Origin: Symmetrospora coprosmae
Lineage: Eukaryota > Basidiomycota > Cystobasidiomycetes > Symmetrosporaceae
NCBI GenBank assembly: GCA_008802785.1
Contig: VUYT01000050.1
Location: forward strand, 18,235-82,234
Direction: 5' to 3'
Length of the DNA: 64,000 nucleotides
In this document: piece after piece, positions 21,474 to 35,216 of the stretch
Layout: every line of letters starts with the position of its first letter
Numbering within the stretch: position 1 is the first letter of the stretch
Made by a program: the position numbers and the translations under genes
Notes under the pieces: model-generated
Told to the model about the DNA's origin: nothing
The model's database searches: none
Seen by the model: the letters and a program-made list of their open reading frames with translations, nothing else

Positions 21474-22608
21474 CTATGCCAGAGTGTCAACGAGAGTGTC
21501 CCTCATGTTGCCGATGTTGCTCGAATCGTTGCCAGACAGCTTGAACACGCTCTCGATGACCGAGATCTCTGTCGCTGTCGTGTCGATGCCGGTGAAGGCC
21601 GCCCAGTCATTGACCACCATCCCGGCGCCGATAACATCTGAACCTCGGTTGACGGTACCCGCCTGTATGGATGAGAGCGTAAGGCCTAGACGCCACAAGA
21701 TGCTCGACTTTCGGTGCGCTGAAGTACTTACCACGAGCGGAACCTGCAGCAAGCTCGAGAGCTCATCCTGATCCTGCACTGACGTTTTCGGGTGCACAAG
21801 GGCGCCCTGGTTGGTGATGGAGCAGTAGCTTCCGACGAGGACGTTATTTGCAATCGTCTGCCGGAAGACCTCGACCTTGAGTACGTCCGCAATGATCTCC
21901 TCCGTCTCCCTGTCCAGGTCTGGGTGGACTAGCGCGACGTAATCGTTGCATGCGATCACATTACCGAGTGCTGACAGCCGTTCTTCTACCCTCTGGATGG
22001 CTACGGAGTCGGGTAGCGAGTTGCGCAGGTGCTGCAGCTCTTGGTCCGTCGTCGTTGAGGGGACGAGCAGCCCATGGCGGTTGCCTGAGGGCCACGGGTG
22101 AAGCTTCAGCTCTAGCCGCCGGCTGAGTTCGTTGACGAGCGAGACAGCAGCTCACCGACTGTCAAACGTCCGATGATGCGCGTCCCGCCGATGGATGTCT
22201 GGATGACTGGGATCACATCTGCCAGTTCTGCCTCGAAGGTCGAGTAGAAGTTGGTAGAGCCCGTCGATGTAGACGCAAGGCAGTAGCTGATGCGTGGGAC
22301 AAGCGCGAGCGGTCAGCACAGAGACATGTATTCATGCCGGCTCGCGCGCCTCACGAATTGGTGAGCTTGGCAAAGACGCCAATGTCCTGTTCAGCGGCGG
22401 AAAGCACGAGCGCCGTCAGTCTCGGCTCGAGCCGCTTCGTGCCAGCGTTCGAGCTGCACAGTGCCACTGAGACGTTCAAAGACGAACGGAAGAGTTCTCG
22501 AATCTGCAGCCTGAAAGAACGGTTCGCGCGCCAATTCATCAGTTGGGGAGCGTCATCGACGGGATGGACGCGCCACGAAGCGAGCTGCAGCCACTCACGG
22601 ACAGCCAT
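21474..22608 (-). CDS. TIF6: ribosome anti-association factor eIF6
   Basis: Required for 60S subunit biogenesis; it binds the 60S joining face until released by Efl1/Sdo1. Exons join to [60 protein letters not shown] and [66 protein letters not shown] and [14 protein letters not shown] follow. This is the five-fold pentein repeat architecture at nearly full length. The first coding exon is only 10 nt (22608-22599), before a GTGAGT donor. It is divergent from TIM9. Confidence 0.96.
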
Positions 22609-23044
22609 ATTGAAACCGACTGAAGGGACTAGAGTTGAACTGAGTCTGGAGAGGGAGTCTATGAGGGTGTGTAGCTACTATGCCCTGTCTCTTGTGAATG
22701 TGAATGTGGAGCAGGAGCAAGGCACACCTCGTCGACGGTCTTCCAAATTTCGGCGGCCAGCGAGCGATGCCGTCGAGCGAGAGCTCGCTTCTGACTCCGA
22801 GCATCGTCACCAAACCAAGTCAAGCAGGGTGCAGCAGTCACAGGGAGAAGTCCATACTCGCGTCTAATGTGAGTCACTGGCATGGTGGTCGGACGTGCTC
22901 CCAGGCAGCTTTACTGGCTCTGACGCAATCATCTGTCTCTGTCACTCACGCCGGTTCCCGTGCATTCATCTGTCGTCGCTCGCCGTCCCAATTGAATCAA
23001 TGCCGCCCCCATCTGCCGCACTCCCAGAAGAAGCAATACACACA
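22609..23044. other. divergent intergenic region (TIF6 / TIM9)
   Basis: This 436-nt gap between divergent start codons should contain both promoters. I see no gene or repeat in it. Confidence 0.5.
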
Positions 23045-23497
23045 ATGGACGCATCGGGACTCAACGCGCAGGAGGCTGCAGCTCTCGAACAGATCATGCA
23101 GAAGAAGCAGGTGCGCGCATAGCACCTTTGGCTTTCCGGCTACCGGCCTGTCCAGCAGCACAACAGCTGAATAGCGTACGAGCACTCCTTGTGCGACCGC
23201 TTTGCTCACCCTCAGATGAAGGACTTCATGCAGATGTACTCTGGCCTCGTCGAGCGGTGTTTCAACGACTGTGCGCACGACATGAGCTCGGCCAAGCTGA
23301 AGTGGGTCGTGCTGCAAGTCAAGGGAGATGCTGTCGGTCAAGCGCGGATGGACTGACATGCTCCGCTCCTCTGCATCTCCAGGTCATCCGAGGAGACCTG
23401 CGTCAACCACTGCGCAGACAAGTTCCTCTCCTTCAGCTCGAGGATCGGCAGCCGGTTCTCTGAGCACAACGCCGAGCAGATGCAGAAGATGCAGTGA
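23045..23497 (+). CDS. TIM9: mitochondrial intermembrane-space chaperone Tim9
   Basis: Forms the hexameric Tim9-Tim10 chaperone that carries hydrophobic inner-membrane precursors across the intermembrane space. Three exons (23045-23110, 23216-23301, 23383-23497) total 267 nt and 88 residues, the usual small-Tim size. It begins [40 protein letters not shown] is followed by [13 protein letters not shown], the twin CX3C motifs. It ends [15 protein letters not shown]. The 24-nt-shifted upstream open frame contains no family similarity, so the ATG at 23045 was chosen. Confidence 0.96.
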
Positions 23498-23866
23498 TGG
23501 AGTCAACAGGTGCTAGCGCGTCTCGGGACTGTATAGTCCGCCGTTCGCCGTTGCTTCGCAGTCTTCACGTCGTACATACAATACCCCCTCGAAGATACCC
23601 GATTATTCCAGCCTACTCGCTTGCCCCAATGCAACGAACGTGATCAAAAACGGCATCGCGACGGCTCCTTTCATTGACGTATGCCTGGCGCGCGGATAAG
23701 GCTACACAGGTAATGAGGCTGAGACAGGATGGAAGGGAACGACCGGGAGAGTGCGGTCCTCCTACTCCCACCACCCGCTGATAGATAGAGGCTCAACCTC
23801 TAGCAACGCTGAGAGAGGCCTCAATCTGACCGTAAAGACCTTGCATCGCGGTCTGAACTTCCAGAT
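23498..23866. other. convergent intergenic region
   Basis: This 369-nt gap lies between TIM9 and the F-box gene. Its right part may include the true last exon of the F-box gene, because a frame reading FRRLDLEVQTAMQGLYGQIE (about 23810-23890) also looks protein-like. Confidence 0.4.
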
Positions 23867-24857
23867 CTAGTCGGCGAAATGTTCCAGACAGGGTTTGCCA
23901 GAAGATGCAAGAAGAAAGCCGTCACTCGGGTCAGCCTGGCAAAGCAGCGAATATCAGGTGAACAAGGTCTGGGTAGCACTCACGACTGAGTCCGGGATCT
24001 GATACGACGTGCTCTCGAGGTCTAGGTGGCCACTGTACAGGCGGTCACACAGGGCGGCATGTTTCAGCCTGCTTGGCTCGATGTAGGGCCAAACTCCTGC
24101 TCGATACAGTTAGACATCCGCGTCTGAGCATTGCCACTCACAACGTCTCGTAGCGCTCTTCTAGCGCTTTCCAAAGCGGCTCGTCAAACATACAAGCGTC
24201 TGCTTCCTCCAAGAAGCCCCGCCGCATGTGATAGAATGGCCATTCGAGATGGCGCAGCTGAGGGAACCACCCCTTACTGATGCACTCCGCAAGCGCTGTA
24301 GCGATTGCTGTCTTGACCTCGTGCGTTGCCCTTCGCCTTGGTATCGCTATGCTGCGGACGCTGGCGGCATAGCGGGCGGCGAAGTCGGCCTTGGGAATGC
24401 TCGTCTGCTTATCCTCGCACGGATCACTCCTGCCTTCATGATCATCGCTGGTACTGGCTGTATCGCCAGAAGAGCTCAACGCGGCGTCTCGCGGCTTGCC
24501 CTTTGCAAGGGTTCGCAGCAGACGCAGCGTTCCGCTCAAGTTCTGCCCGCGTAGATGCGGGGAATAGAGATGGGGCAGCGCGATTTCCTGAATGTACGAG
24601 GAGACAAGGCAGAGGCTTGCGAGTGTGGGGATATCGGAGGGCGAGAGGAAGGAGAAGATGTAGGATATGGTTTCTGGCGGGAGACGAGACAAGGGGAGAG
24701 GGGATGGAGAGGGCTGCTCCCGCGAGTATAGGCCGTAAGAATGACCCTGCCCCATAGTGGCTAGTGTATCCGACTTTCGGTGTAGAGGGTAAGAGTCAGA
24801 GGGTCCCCCGGAGTCCGTCTGCGACGTGCCGAAGACGAGGCGCTTCTTGCCGCTCAA
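23867..24857 (-). CDS. F-box domain protein
   Basis: The large exon (24857 to about 24140) encodes an F-box, PLSRLPPETISYIFSFLSPS, then DIPTLASLCLVSSYIQEI. This is the typical adaptor segment that binds Skp1 in SCF ubiquitin ligases. The rest has PHLYSPHLRGQNLSGTLRLL and RHLEWPFYHMRRGFLEEADA, with no recognised substrate-binding repeats. The 3' part is uncertain. A likely exon reads VWPYIEPSRLKHAALCDRLY, and one phase-consistent path then ends at the TAG at 23867-23869. The first methionine is at 24857, although a second at MGQGHSYGLY could be used. Only 94 nt separate it from the divergent adaptin-binding gene. Confidence 0.7.
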
Positions 24858-24951
24858 TCGGACATCACCCGAGCGGTCTGCAATGCATCCTCTCCCACCA
24901 ACTCGATAGCCGGGTTCTCCGCTGCCTTAGCCATCCACGACGCCCGCAAGC

Positions 24952-26351
24952 ATGGTCCAGACGACCTCCGCGTCGTCAGCCTCGCCATTGCCTGGTCATG
25001 ACAGCACCATTTACATCCTCTCCCAGCTCCCCCTGACAGTCGTTGATGGCATCATACAAGGTGTGCGAGGTCGAAGCGATGCAGTGTGTAAGGAGCCATC
25101 CCAAGGCTCATGCGGGCTCCTGCATTGCTCTCTCTGTGTGCCTTTGACGCGACTGTAGCTGTTACCGGAGGGACAACTGCTTTCGAAAGCGGAGGCGATG
25201 CGCATCCTTGGACCATCAAGAACCGGTACTACGAAGCAGACGTCACCTTCAGGATTTCGGACAGTCCGGAACATCTTCTAGACTGCTTGCGCGCTCAGGA
25301 CTGGGCGGCCGCCGCGGTCATTCTCGTCGCAGACAAGTCCAAGGTGAATGTTCAAGGCGCCCGCGCAACATACTCTCTTTGCATCCTAGCTAGCTGATGT
25401 ACATGGGCGCACAATGCTCGGCTCTACTGACGATCGTCCTTCCATCCGTTCCGATGGACCTCTACAACTTCTGCCACTGCAGCCCATTGATCTGGACCTC
25501 CTCGACAAATTTGATACCGACTCCATAGATGTCCCGCTTGTGGTTGGGATATCCCCGTCTGGAGCAACATCTACAAGTCTCGATGAGGAGGAACTTTCAC
25601 ATCTGTGCCTCCTAAAAGGCTACGAGTATATTGCAATTGATGGCAGTCGGGGCTCGCTAGCTGCTGCCGGCAATAAGAAGAGCCAGGAGGAGGAAGAAGA
25701 AGACGATGACGATGGCGATGCTAATGCAGGTGAGGCCCTCGCCTGGCTCGAGAGTGGCTGCCCAGCAACAGTACAGGGGTTTGATGAGGCTGCCTTTGCT
25801 TATCGCATGCAGGACCCTCCGGAACTGCTCGGCTCTCAGAGGCGCTACAGGCTCACATGTGGCCAAACAGCCGCATGGTGTCCCGCTCAAGGGTCAGCTC
25901 ACGCCTACCGTTTGGAGCTGCCCCAGAAACCTCGCAGCCGGACGTGATGCCCTCTCAGTCTTCCACTGGTTCGCCTGAGACCGCCAATACCAGCCGAAGA
26001 ACCGCGGTCGGCTTCGAAGACGACTTCGCGCCTTTCGTTTCCGGGGACCCCGGACCGCTTCAGAAATTGGAGGGTTCCTCTGTTCGGGATGCCGGGGAGG
26101 GCATGGGCGCTGACTGGGAAGATGAGAGCGACCCCACAGCTGGCTTTTCTGCCATCTTTGCGCAGCTAGCGGGTCTGAGGGACCAGGCTGCAGGAATCAA
26201 AGACGAGAATGCCAGAAAGGATTTCGCCGCCGAGATTGCCCTCTCATTCGCAAGACAGCTCGATGCCATGGCTTTGGAGGACAGTGAGGGTGATCCGAAT
26301 CAACATGGGAAGAGCCACGGACGATCGCAGGACGGACCAACAGCAAAGTAG
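24952..26351 (+). CDS. alpha/gamma-adaptin-binding protein p34 (AAGAB/Irc6) family
   Basis: Family members bind clathrin adaptor subunits and chaperone AP complex assembly in the cytosol. Exons start MVQTTSASSASPLPGHDS. They continue with HPWTIKNRYYEADVTFRISD, QDWAAAAVILVADKSK, DVPLVVGISPSGA, LSHLCLLKGYEYIAIDG and, after an acidic run, EALQAHMWPNSRM. The C-terminal helix SAIFAQLAGLRDQAAGIKDE, with AAEIALSFARQLDA, is the family's conserved end. The WTI-NRYYEADV and EAL-AHMWP strings drive the call. The exon 4 donor (GCAG|GTGAGG) was chosen because it restores EALQAHMWP. Readings that stay in the 25414-25947 frame lose this motif. Confidence 0.86.
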
Positions 26352-26440
26352 AGCTTTCAGCGATGCCTGGTTGGCCAGTATCGCGAGCATGGCGTCTGTT
26401 AATGGCCCGTGCCTGCATCGCCTATGCTACAGCAATACAA

Positions 26441-28366
26441 CTACGCCTCAGCGTTCTTCTCCTCCTGTGTCTTATCGACAATATCCTTGCTAGAGAAGCT
26501 CAGGATGCCCGCCTCGTCTAGCAAGCCGACTGTTTCCTCGCCCTCTTCCACTGCCATCCTGCCGAGAACACGATTGACCTCTTCCAGGCTCTTTGTCTGA
26601 AGTGCCTTTTTAAGGTTCTTCGGGAAGCTCTCGAAAATGTCCCACCGCCTCTGTAGGAAAGCGCGGACCTGCTCGACGTCCATGTTCTCGCTGCCCTCGC
26701 CCTCGATGGTAAGCTGCTCGGGAGGTGGGCCATCGGGCACCTCAAAAGTAATGGTCGTACTGGGGTCTTGGGCTACGAGTTGAATCTGCTCGCGCTCGCC
26801 CGACTCGTTAACACCCGCTGCCGCTCGTTCTGCGGCCATCTCGGCGCTCCGGCTCTCGATTCTCGCCCATGTCTGACCGACGTCGTTCTGAAAGACCTTG
26901 AGCGCGTCCTTGTTGGTGGCCATTCTGTCAGGAACGACACAGAGGCACATTAGTACCAATTGCTGGCTGTTCGTCAGTCAAGCAGACATCCTACTCACCG
27001 CTTGAAGAAGAGTGCCACTCCATCTCGGCCAAGCTTTCTGCAGTACTGTAGTACCAGGGACTGATGCACGCACGCCTTGGCGTACTTCTTGTCGCCTCGA
27101 ATAGCAGCTTCGAACGCTTCCAGCAGGATAGCATCGTTGACATCCTCTTTGAGCAGGGCCGGTTCAGTCGAGATGGCCTTGAAACTGGCTTCCCAGTTCC
27201 CAATCTCCAATTGCGTGAATCGCTTCGCCGAAGGCGAGAATGTCGGAATTTCCTCGTCCTCCTCATCCTCCTCGTCGTCATTGTCCCTTAGCTCCCTAAT
27301 CTGGGCTGTTCCCGATCCTTCGCCATCTGGTGCGTACCCCGAAGCCTGAGGAATGGCATCCGCTTGCGATGCCGAGCTCTTTGGGTTCAGAACCTCTATC
27401 TCCTTTGCTTTTCCTTTGACGGTCTTTGTCTTTGGGGCAGGCTTGATGGGGTCGACTATTTGGGCAGACGCGGCGTTCTTGCTGACGTGACCTGCGCTGA
27501 AGCCTTCGCGGATATCGTCGCTGGTAATATGTTTCTTCTGCTCAGCCTCCTCCTTCTGGATGTCCTTCTTGCACTGCTCCGTGCGTTCCTGCAGCTGGCG
27601 TCGGTGATCCTTGAGCGCAGCTTCAAGAGCCTGACTCCGCTCAGTCGGGTCCTTGATCTCGCCCCCTTTCTTCTGCTTGACCTCGTCCGCAACCGTTGTC
27701 ATGAGAGCGAGAATCATGTCGTCGTAGCTCGGCTGATCGGGTCGACTCCCTTCTGGCCTCTCTGCCTTCGGGTCCCCTTTCTTGGATTGCAGTTCCGAGA
27801 CTCGACTCTCAAAGAATGAGGTCCCATCCTTCTCGACTGCAGTGACGGTGTCATCCAGTCGGACCTTGAGCGTATCGTTCAGGACGATCTCTGACTTGAG
27901 GAACGAGATGCGTTGCTTGCGCTCCTCTCGCTTGACGTGTATGTCGCTCTGCTTCCAGCTGGGAGGTCGAGTCGTGCCGTCAGCTCACGCGGGCGGATCA
28001 TGTCGCAGCGCAACTTTTGCGTCAGCTTACCGCACGAAAGACTTCTTATCGACACTGTACGGTAAAAGCGTCAGCATACTCACAGGTGAAGCGGCAGCTT
28101 CAGAGGTCACCAATGCGGCTCACTTTGGGTGCACCTCGATGTCGCTGTCGTCGCTAAGCTGTTAGCGAGTACAGGCAGGCCGAACGAGAGTTAAGTTGAA
28201 CGGATATAGATTCAGCAAGCGCACTCAAAGTCGGGCTTCGTCGTGTGTGCTGTTCGGGTAGGGCGTCTCTAGCACCCAGACCTGCATTCAGGCACCTTGG
28301 CCTGCAACCGCCCTGCGACGGCCTGCTTACCTCGAGCTGGTCCCACTTGCTGTAGTTGAGCGGCAT
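26441..28366 (-). CDS. CDC37: Hsp90 co-chaperone Cdc37
   Basis: Delivers protein kinases to Hsp90 and is essential in yeast. Spliced exons start MPLNYSKWDQLELSDDSDIE, VHPN and KKSFIRWKQRDIHVKREERK, the kinase-binding N-terminus with the SDDSD phosphosite context. The middle domain has NWEASFKAISTEPALLKEDV, LLEAFEAAIRGDKKYAKACV and HQSLVLQYCRKLGRDGVALF. The C-terminal part reads FQNDVGQTWARIESRSAEM, ITFEVPDGPPPEQ and NRVLGRMAVEEGEE. An acidic run (DNDDEEDEEDEE) precedes the Hsp90-binding domain. The first exon is 36 nt (28366-28331). Confidence 0.96.
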
Positions 28367-28791
28367 GTTGAGGGCGGCCGTCTGCTATTGCTCGGTACTG
28401 TCAGTAGTCTGCTCTAGTCGAACACACTGCTGCTGTTGATGGTCGCAGAGCAGGGCCGCGTTCCGGCGTCTGTCGAGTTGTGAGGGCCCTCACCACCGAA
28501 GTCACGTTCTCGATGATTCCAGCTGGCACCCGAAGTGGGGCAAGCAAGCGAGCTCACATCAAGATCGCGTAGACAACGTAGGTAGGCTGAAGTGTACCCA
28601 CTGATCTCCCCTCTCCTGAGCGACGAAGGTCTGCTCCAGCCGAGCTGCCTTGCGCACACTCGGCAATCCGCCACACGGACCTGGCGGGTCCGGCGGGCTG
28701 AGCGCGCCCCCGACAGCGGCTTTCGGTCTTGCTGCTTTCACTTCCGCTCCCCCCATCATACCGTATCATAAGCGCGAAAGGTTGCATTGAA
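28367..28791. other. divergent intergenic region (CDC37 / BNA6)
   Basis: This 425-nt gap lies between divergent start codons. I see no coding exon or repeat. Confidence 0.5.
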
Positions 28792-30162
<1,371 letters not shown>

Positions 30163-30566
30163 ACAGCTTGGTTTTCGCTCCCGCTCTTGCACCTCCTAGA
30201 CTTGCAGAGTTGTTCATGATATGCAACCAGAGCATAGCATTGATGCAGCACAAAATCGGAGCGTGCCTACGGAAGCCCGGATGGCTTCCGCTACTCGCCT
30301 CCGCTAGCTTGCCCCACCCTCGCCTTTGACCTGGCAACGCCGCATTCCCCTTGACTGCATCGAAATGAACAGCATCGCCAACCACCACACTCGTTACATG
30401 TAGTGCCCCATCGTTGCACCGTATCCGACTGCCTGGATGGCAGCAATCAGAAGCCTGCCCGGAACAACCCGAACAACGCACGAGCTTGACGCGCGCAGAC
30501 CTTCTGTGACGTCGCCGGCCGACCTCTCATCCCTGAAGTCCTGGACATAAGAGTGACAAGCAGGAG
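30163..30566. other. intergenic region upstream of the Ser/Thr-rich membrane protein
   Basis: This 404-nt gap lies between two plus-strand genes. It holds the 3' flank of BNA6 and the next promoter. No gene is visible. Confidence 0.5.
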
Positions 30567-33208
30567 ATGGACAGGGCGCACCTCGACATTAGGATGCAGG
30601 AGGTATGCACGGAGCTGCTTCTGTTGCAGGACAGGGAGGACTGCGAGCGGCGGCTCGCACGCTCGGAGCACGCTTCGCATCTTGCCCAGCTCAGGTGAGG
30701 CGGTCTTGCCTGCTGCCAAATCTGTGAGATCATCGTCTGACTCAACGCGCTTTGCCTGTTGCAGGCGCGCCAGGTCCATGCACGCCAACCACGCAGCCCG
30801 GTCACTGCGTGCGCAAGACGGTCGCCACCAACGACGCGGTCGCGTCAGTGTTCCACCCCTACTCCCTGAAAAGCACAATCTGCAGGCTAGGGAGCTGGTG
30901 CCGCTTGTACTCAGCGATAGCGAGTATGCGACGAGCAGCACAGTCACGGTTTCGCTGCCGGAGCGTCATCGTCACACTGGTCGCAGGCCGCTGCCGACCA
31001 ACACAGATGCAACCAAGGACAATGGGAGCTTCACCAGCGTACCTGAGCAGGTCTGGCCTACGACATCCTTCAGCACAAGCCAAGAGACTCCTCCAAGGGA
31101 CGCTCCGCCTGCCTCAACGCCTAACACGGCCTCGGTCACGAAGAATACGCAAGCGACCATCAGCAAGACTTCCGCGTCTGCTGGCCTTACCACAAAATCG
31201 TCAAAGAAAGAATCACATGTCATCACTTCTGCTGCATCTTCCTCGCGAAGCAAGACCACCAAAACCGCAAAGGACGAGATCAAAACGACTGCTAGCGGAT
31301 CTACTGCTAAGCCAGCCACACGGACGCGTAGCTCCTCTACATATGCATCCTCCACGAAGTCTGCTTCGCCATCACCAACACGACCTGTCCGCATCGTTAC
31401 CGTGTGCGGAGCCGAGGGTGCTCAAGCCAAAGATGCTGGAGGGCAGCAGCGCCGATACAACTGGACAACTCGGACAGTCTACGACGCTTCATGCACCCTC
31501 GAAGCCTCCGCTCCTCCTTCCTCCTCTTTCAGTCCGCATGCAACATCCTCAGCAAACAGCCCAATAGCCAATTTTCCCAATGAGCCGATGGACGTTCCAG
31601 AGGCGGACACGAGGGACGATCCGCAAGCGTTTTTTGCGACACCTCGCGGGAAAGGAGCCATAGCCGGCATTACTGCTGGATCAGTCGCTCTGACTCTTCT
31701 CGTCCTCGCCATTCTCTTCTGGAGGCGCCCAAGGAAACGAGATTCTGATATTTGGGGTCTTGAAAAGAGAAGGAGGCGCAGCGCCATGTCCACAAGCTCT
31801 TTCGGAGACGATAGTGGAGACACAGGTAGCTTTGTGGATGCGGGCGGACTTCACGCGTCTAGCTCGACCTTTACCCCTCACTCACAGCCGATGGGAGAAG
31901 CGCGGACCAGCTTGCGAGACGAGCCATCCTTCGTGGTCGAGTCGAGGAGAAGATCGGCTGCATGGAACGCGATGGATCCTTCACAGTTGCCAAGTGCCTC
32001 CACAGTCGGTGCAGGAACTGCAGCAGCAGGACTCAGACCGCTACGGCAAGGGGATCAAAGCACGGGCTTCGACCGCCCTAATGCAGCCGATGACGGCGGA
32101 GATCCCTCACCTCTGGATCGCATCCCGTACTCGTCCTCGCACGATCACGAGCACAATCCTTTCGATGACCCAGCTGTGCCAGAAGTGGCACAACTCTCGG
32201 CTCAGGCATCTGCGCCACTTACGGCATATGCACCGACCCGGGCCCGGGATGGTGTAGAGCGCCGCAAGAGCGCCGGCTTCACTTCGGACACCTACCGCTC
32301 AAGCAGAAGGAAGAGCAGACCGGTGAGCTCGATCAGTCTAGCTCCCTGTGCGAGCGAAAGAGGAAGCTAACGCGCCGCTGTCTTCACGCTGGAAGCTGTC
32401 CGTGCGAAACCCCGATGTTGATCCAGCCCCGGCTGGGCCTTACGCAGAACCCAACTTCGCTCACCATCCGTCTGAGCAAGACGAACAAGAAGCGCTCACA
32501 CCGACTCTACTTGAACAACAGAGGTTCCAGAAGGACACTGCAGGTGTTTCGACCTCGAAAGCCACCGGACAGTCGAAGAATGATCAGGCTCAGCCCAAGT
32601 TGGTCAATCCGGTGACTTACCGACAGTCACTCGCCCCATCCCCATCACCGGATCTTTCATTGAGGTCTCCTCTAACCAACTTGGCCGATGGCCTGGAAGC
32701 GGAGGCTACCAATCTAGATCAAAAGGGCAGTTGGAAGTCTTGGAAGAACCCTCTCTCTTACTCCTCTTCGCACACCAATCCGCTGTTGGGATACTTCCCA
32801 GACGTACGGACTGGCAGTCTGACGGGGGATCAGAGCGCCCTTCCACCAGTCTCGAATCTTACACCGATGCGACCGCCGATGAACTCCGCAATTTCAGCTA
32901 TCTCTCACTTGCGGTCGTCGCGGCCAGGCACGGCTGTAGTGTCCGCACAACAACACCATCATGAGCCACCCAAGCCGGACACACGACAATCGCGGACCTC
33001 GTCCAGCAGCAACAGCACGAGCCGCTCGTCATTCTCCATGTACCCTTTCGGTGGTTACCATCGAAGCTGGGCCAACGATGGGGTAGAGACCCCCGTCGAG
33101 ATACAGGACGTGCAGCTTGGCGGCAGTACAGTCGGCACGGGCAACGGCTTGACGGGCAGCTTCCTGGGGAACACCTCAGCGATGGCTGGTATCGGCTACT
33201 TTCGCTGA
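30567..33208 (+). CDS. Ser/Thr-rich single-pass membrane protein (cell-wall sensor- or mucin-like)
   Basis: A long Ser/Thr/Pro/Lys-rich region (about 31.0-31.6 kb) resembles the heavily O-glycosylated ectodomains of fungal wall sensors and mucins. One transmembrane helix follows (GAIAGITAGSVALTLLVLAI), with a basic stop-transfer stretch RRPRKRD. A long polar cytoplasmic tail ends MAGIGYFR. The intron at 32333-32395 contains a GCTAAC branch point. At the 5' end an intron (30695-30764) joins MDRAHLDIRMQEVCTELLLL to ARSMHANHAARSL in phase. An unspliced frame from 30553 is the alternative. Neither gives a classical signal peptide, so the N-terminus is uncertain. No catalytic domain is seen. Confidence 0.68.
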
Positions 33209-33355
33209 GAACGTGTAGCCAAAGAGCCGGTATGAAAGAGAGTCACCCAGTCCAATCACAACCTCTTGAACACGAGATAGCACTCTTTGCTGGCGACTGT
33301 TGCTAATGCTGACACAACAAGCATGCTCGAGCTACTAATAGCCCGCACAATATCA

Positions 33356-35216
33356 TTAACGCCTTCTCTTGTTCATCACTTTGCGCCGCTTCATGCCTCC
33401 ACCTCCAGCCTCGACCATGTCGTCGTCTCTGTCCTTATCGTCGTGAGCGTCCTGAGCGCGCCGCTTGCCATTTCGGCCCTTGCCGCCGTTCCTGCTGTTC
33501 TCGTCTCGGAGCTCCTTGGCGGCTTCTCGCTGGGCTTCTCCTACCCGCTCGGCCAACATCAGGACTTGCTCTTTGTCGCTTGGAAATTCGGTCATCTTCT
33601 TGCCGATGACGCCCTCGATGCGTTGCAGCAGCTCGACATCGTACTGCGTGGCAAGCGTAATGGACTTTCCAGCCCGCCCCGCTCTCGCTGTTCGCCCAAC
33701 TCGGTGGATGTAATCCTTGCTATGGGTCGGGATGTCGTAGTTAATGACATAATCGACCAGTGGAATGTCGAGACCTCGCGAGGCAACGTCTGTTGCAACG
33801 AGGATGGTGCGCCCGCCCGACTTGAACTTGTTCAGGGCACCGAGGCGGTGTGACTGAGATAGCTGACCGTGCAGAGGGATGGCAGGGAAGCCGAGATGGC
33901 GCAGAAGCAGCGCGACTCGCGAAGCATCGTGTACCGTTCTCGTGAAGATGATCATGGTTCTGCCAGAAAGCTCATTGGCCAGGTAGACGAGGTAGGTATC
34001 CTTGTGTTTCAAGGGGATGAAGAGATAGTGCTGGATGAGAGTGGAGACCGTTGAGTATCTGCAATTTCCAGAACGTAGCTGCGTCAGTTCTTTTACCCCG
34101 CGCGATCAACGGGCTCAGGAGCCCTCACGGGATCTAGACCTACTTTGACGAGACTTCGAGCTTGACTGGATTGCTCAATGATGCGCGCTGGAGCTTTGCG
34201 ACCTTGGTAGTCATCGTCGCAGAAAACAGGTAGGTATTCCTCTCGCGCGGGATGACCTTGAGAATTTTGTCGATGGCAGGGCCGAAATCCATGTCGAGCA
34301 ACCGGTCGGCTTCGTCCATGACCTGTCGAAGCGTATGGCCGTGTCAGGCTCTCTCCCCACCAACGAATTAGGTATGCCCAGGACGGCTCACCAGGTACTT
34401 GAGGCTTCTCAGACTGAAGCCCTTGGTATTTTCAAGATGATCTTGCAAACGTCCGGGCGTAGCGACGATGACGTGGGGCCGCTTGCCGAGAGCTATGCTC
34501 TGCTCCATCATGTCCATTCCTCCGACGAGCACGACACACCGTACGCCAATCGTGCTACCTAGAGCGGTGAACTGCTCGCTGATCTGGTAGGCAAGCTCTC
34601 GCGTTGGCGCCAGCACGCAGCAGAAGAAAGGAGCTGGGTCGTTGTACAGCGCCTGTATGACTGGAAGGGCGAATGCAGCTGTCTTTCCTGACCCTGTCTG
34701 GGCGAGACCGATAATGTCTTTGCCCTGCAAAGCGTACGGTATCGTCTCTGCTTGAATCTCGCTTGGAAACTTGAAGTTGAGAAGGGAGCAGGCCTGGCAT
34801 ATCTGAGGGATGAGGCCAAGAGACTCGAAGGTGGCTCGTGGCTTGTCTTCTTCTGCATCTCCCTCCGCATCTCCTTCTGCATCATGCTCGTCGGAAGCGC
34901 CATCCTCTGCATCTTCCTCGCTGGCCGTCGCGTCCTGATGCTCTAGCTGCTTCTGAGTCTGCTTTGCTGAACGGTCCCGGTCATCTTCGCCATCACCGTC
35001 CTCGCTGCCGGATACGTCGTCCTCTTGGTCACCTTCCAGCTCGACTGCCTCCTCCGCATCCTCTTCCAGCTCGACCTTTTCCTCGTCTTGCTCCACCACC
35101 TCCGGGACTCTGGCTGCAGGCCGTGATGGCCCGGCAATAGCAGAGCTCTTCTTTGCTTTGCCTTTGCCCTTGACGTCACCCTTGCTCCCTCCTTTGACGC
35201 GCATGCTTCCTGCCAT
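33356..35216 (-). CDS. RRP3: DEAD-box ATP-dependent rRNA helicase Rrp3
   Basis: Acts in 18S rRNA maturation in the nucleolus. An acidic N-terminal region is followed by the Q-motif area [15 protein letters not shown]. Helicase motifs come in order: [14 protein letters not shown] (I), [10 protein letters not shown] (Ia), [16 protein letters not shown] (Ib), [12 protein letters not shown] (II), [16 protein letters not shown] (III), [12 protein letters not shown] (IV), [14 protein letters not shown] (V) and [10 protein letters not shown] (VI). The tail is basic ([12 protein letters not shown]). The [15 protein letters not shown] string and the short lysine-rich tail favour Rrp3 over other DEAD helicases. 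The start may be 35216 or the methionine at 35204; the frame open upstream has no helicase similarity. Confidence 0.95.

Noticed and set aside
30752-31567. 271-codon Arg/Pro-rich plus-strand frame
   Set aside because: It lies in another frame of the Ser/Thr-rich protein gene. The chosen frame alone carries the transmembrane helix and continues in phase.
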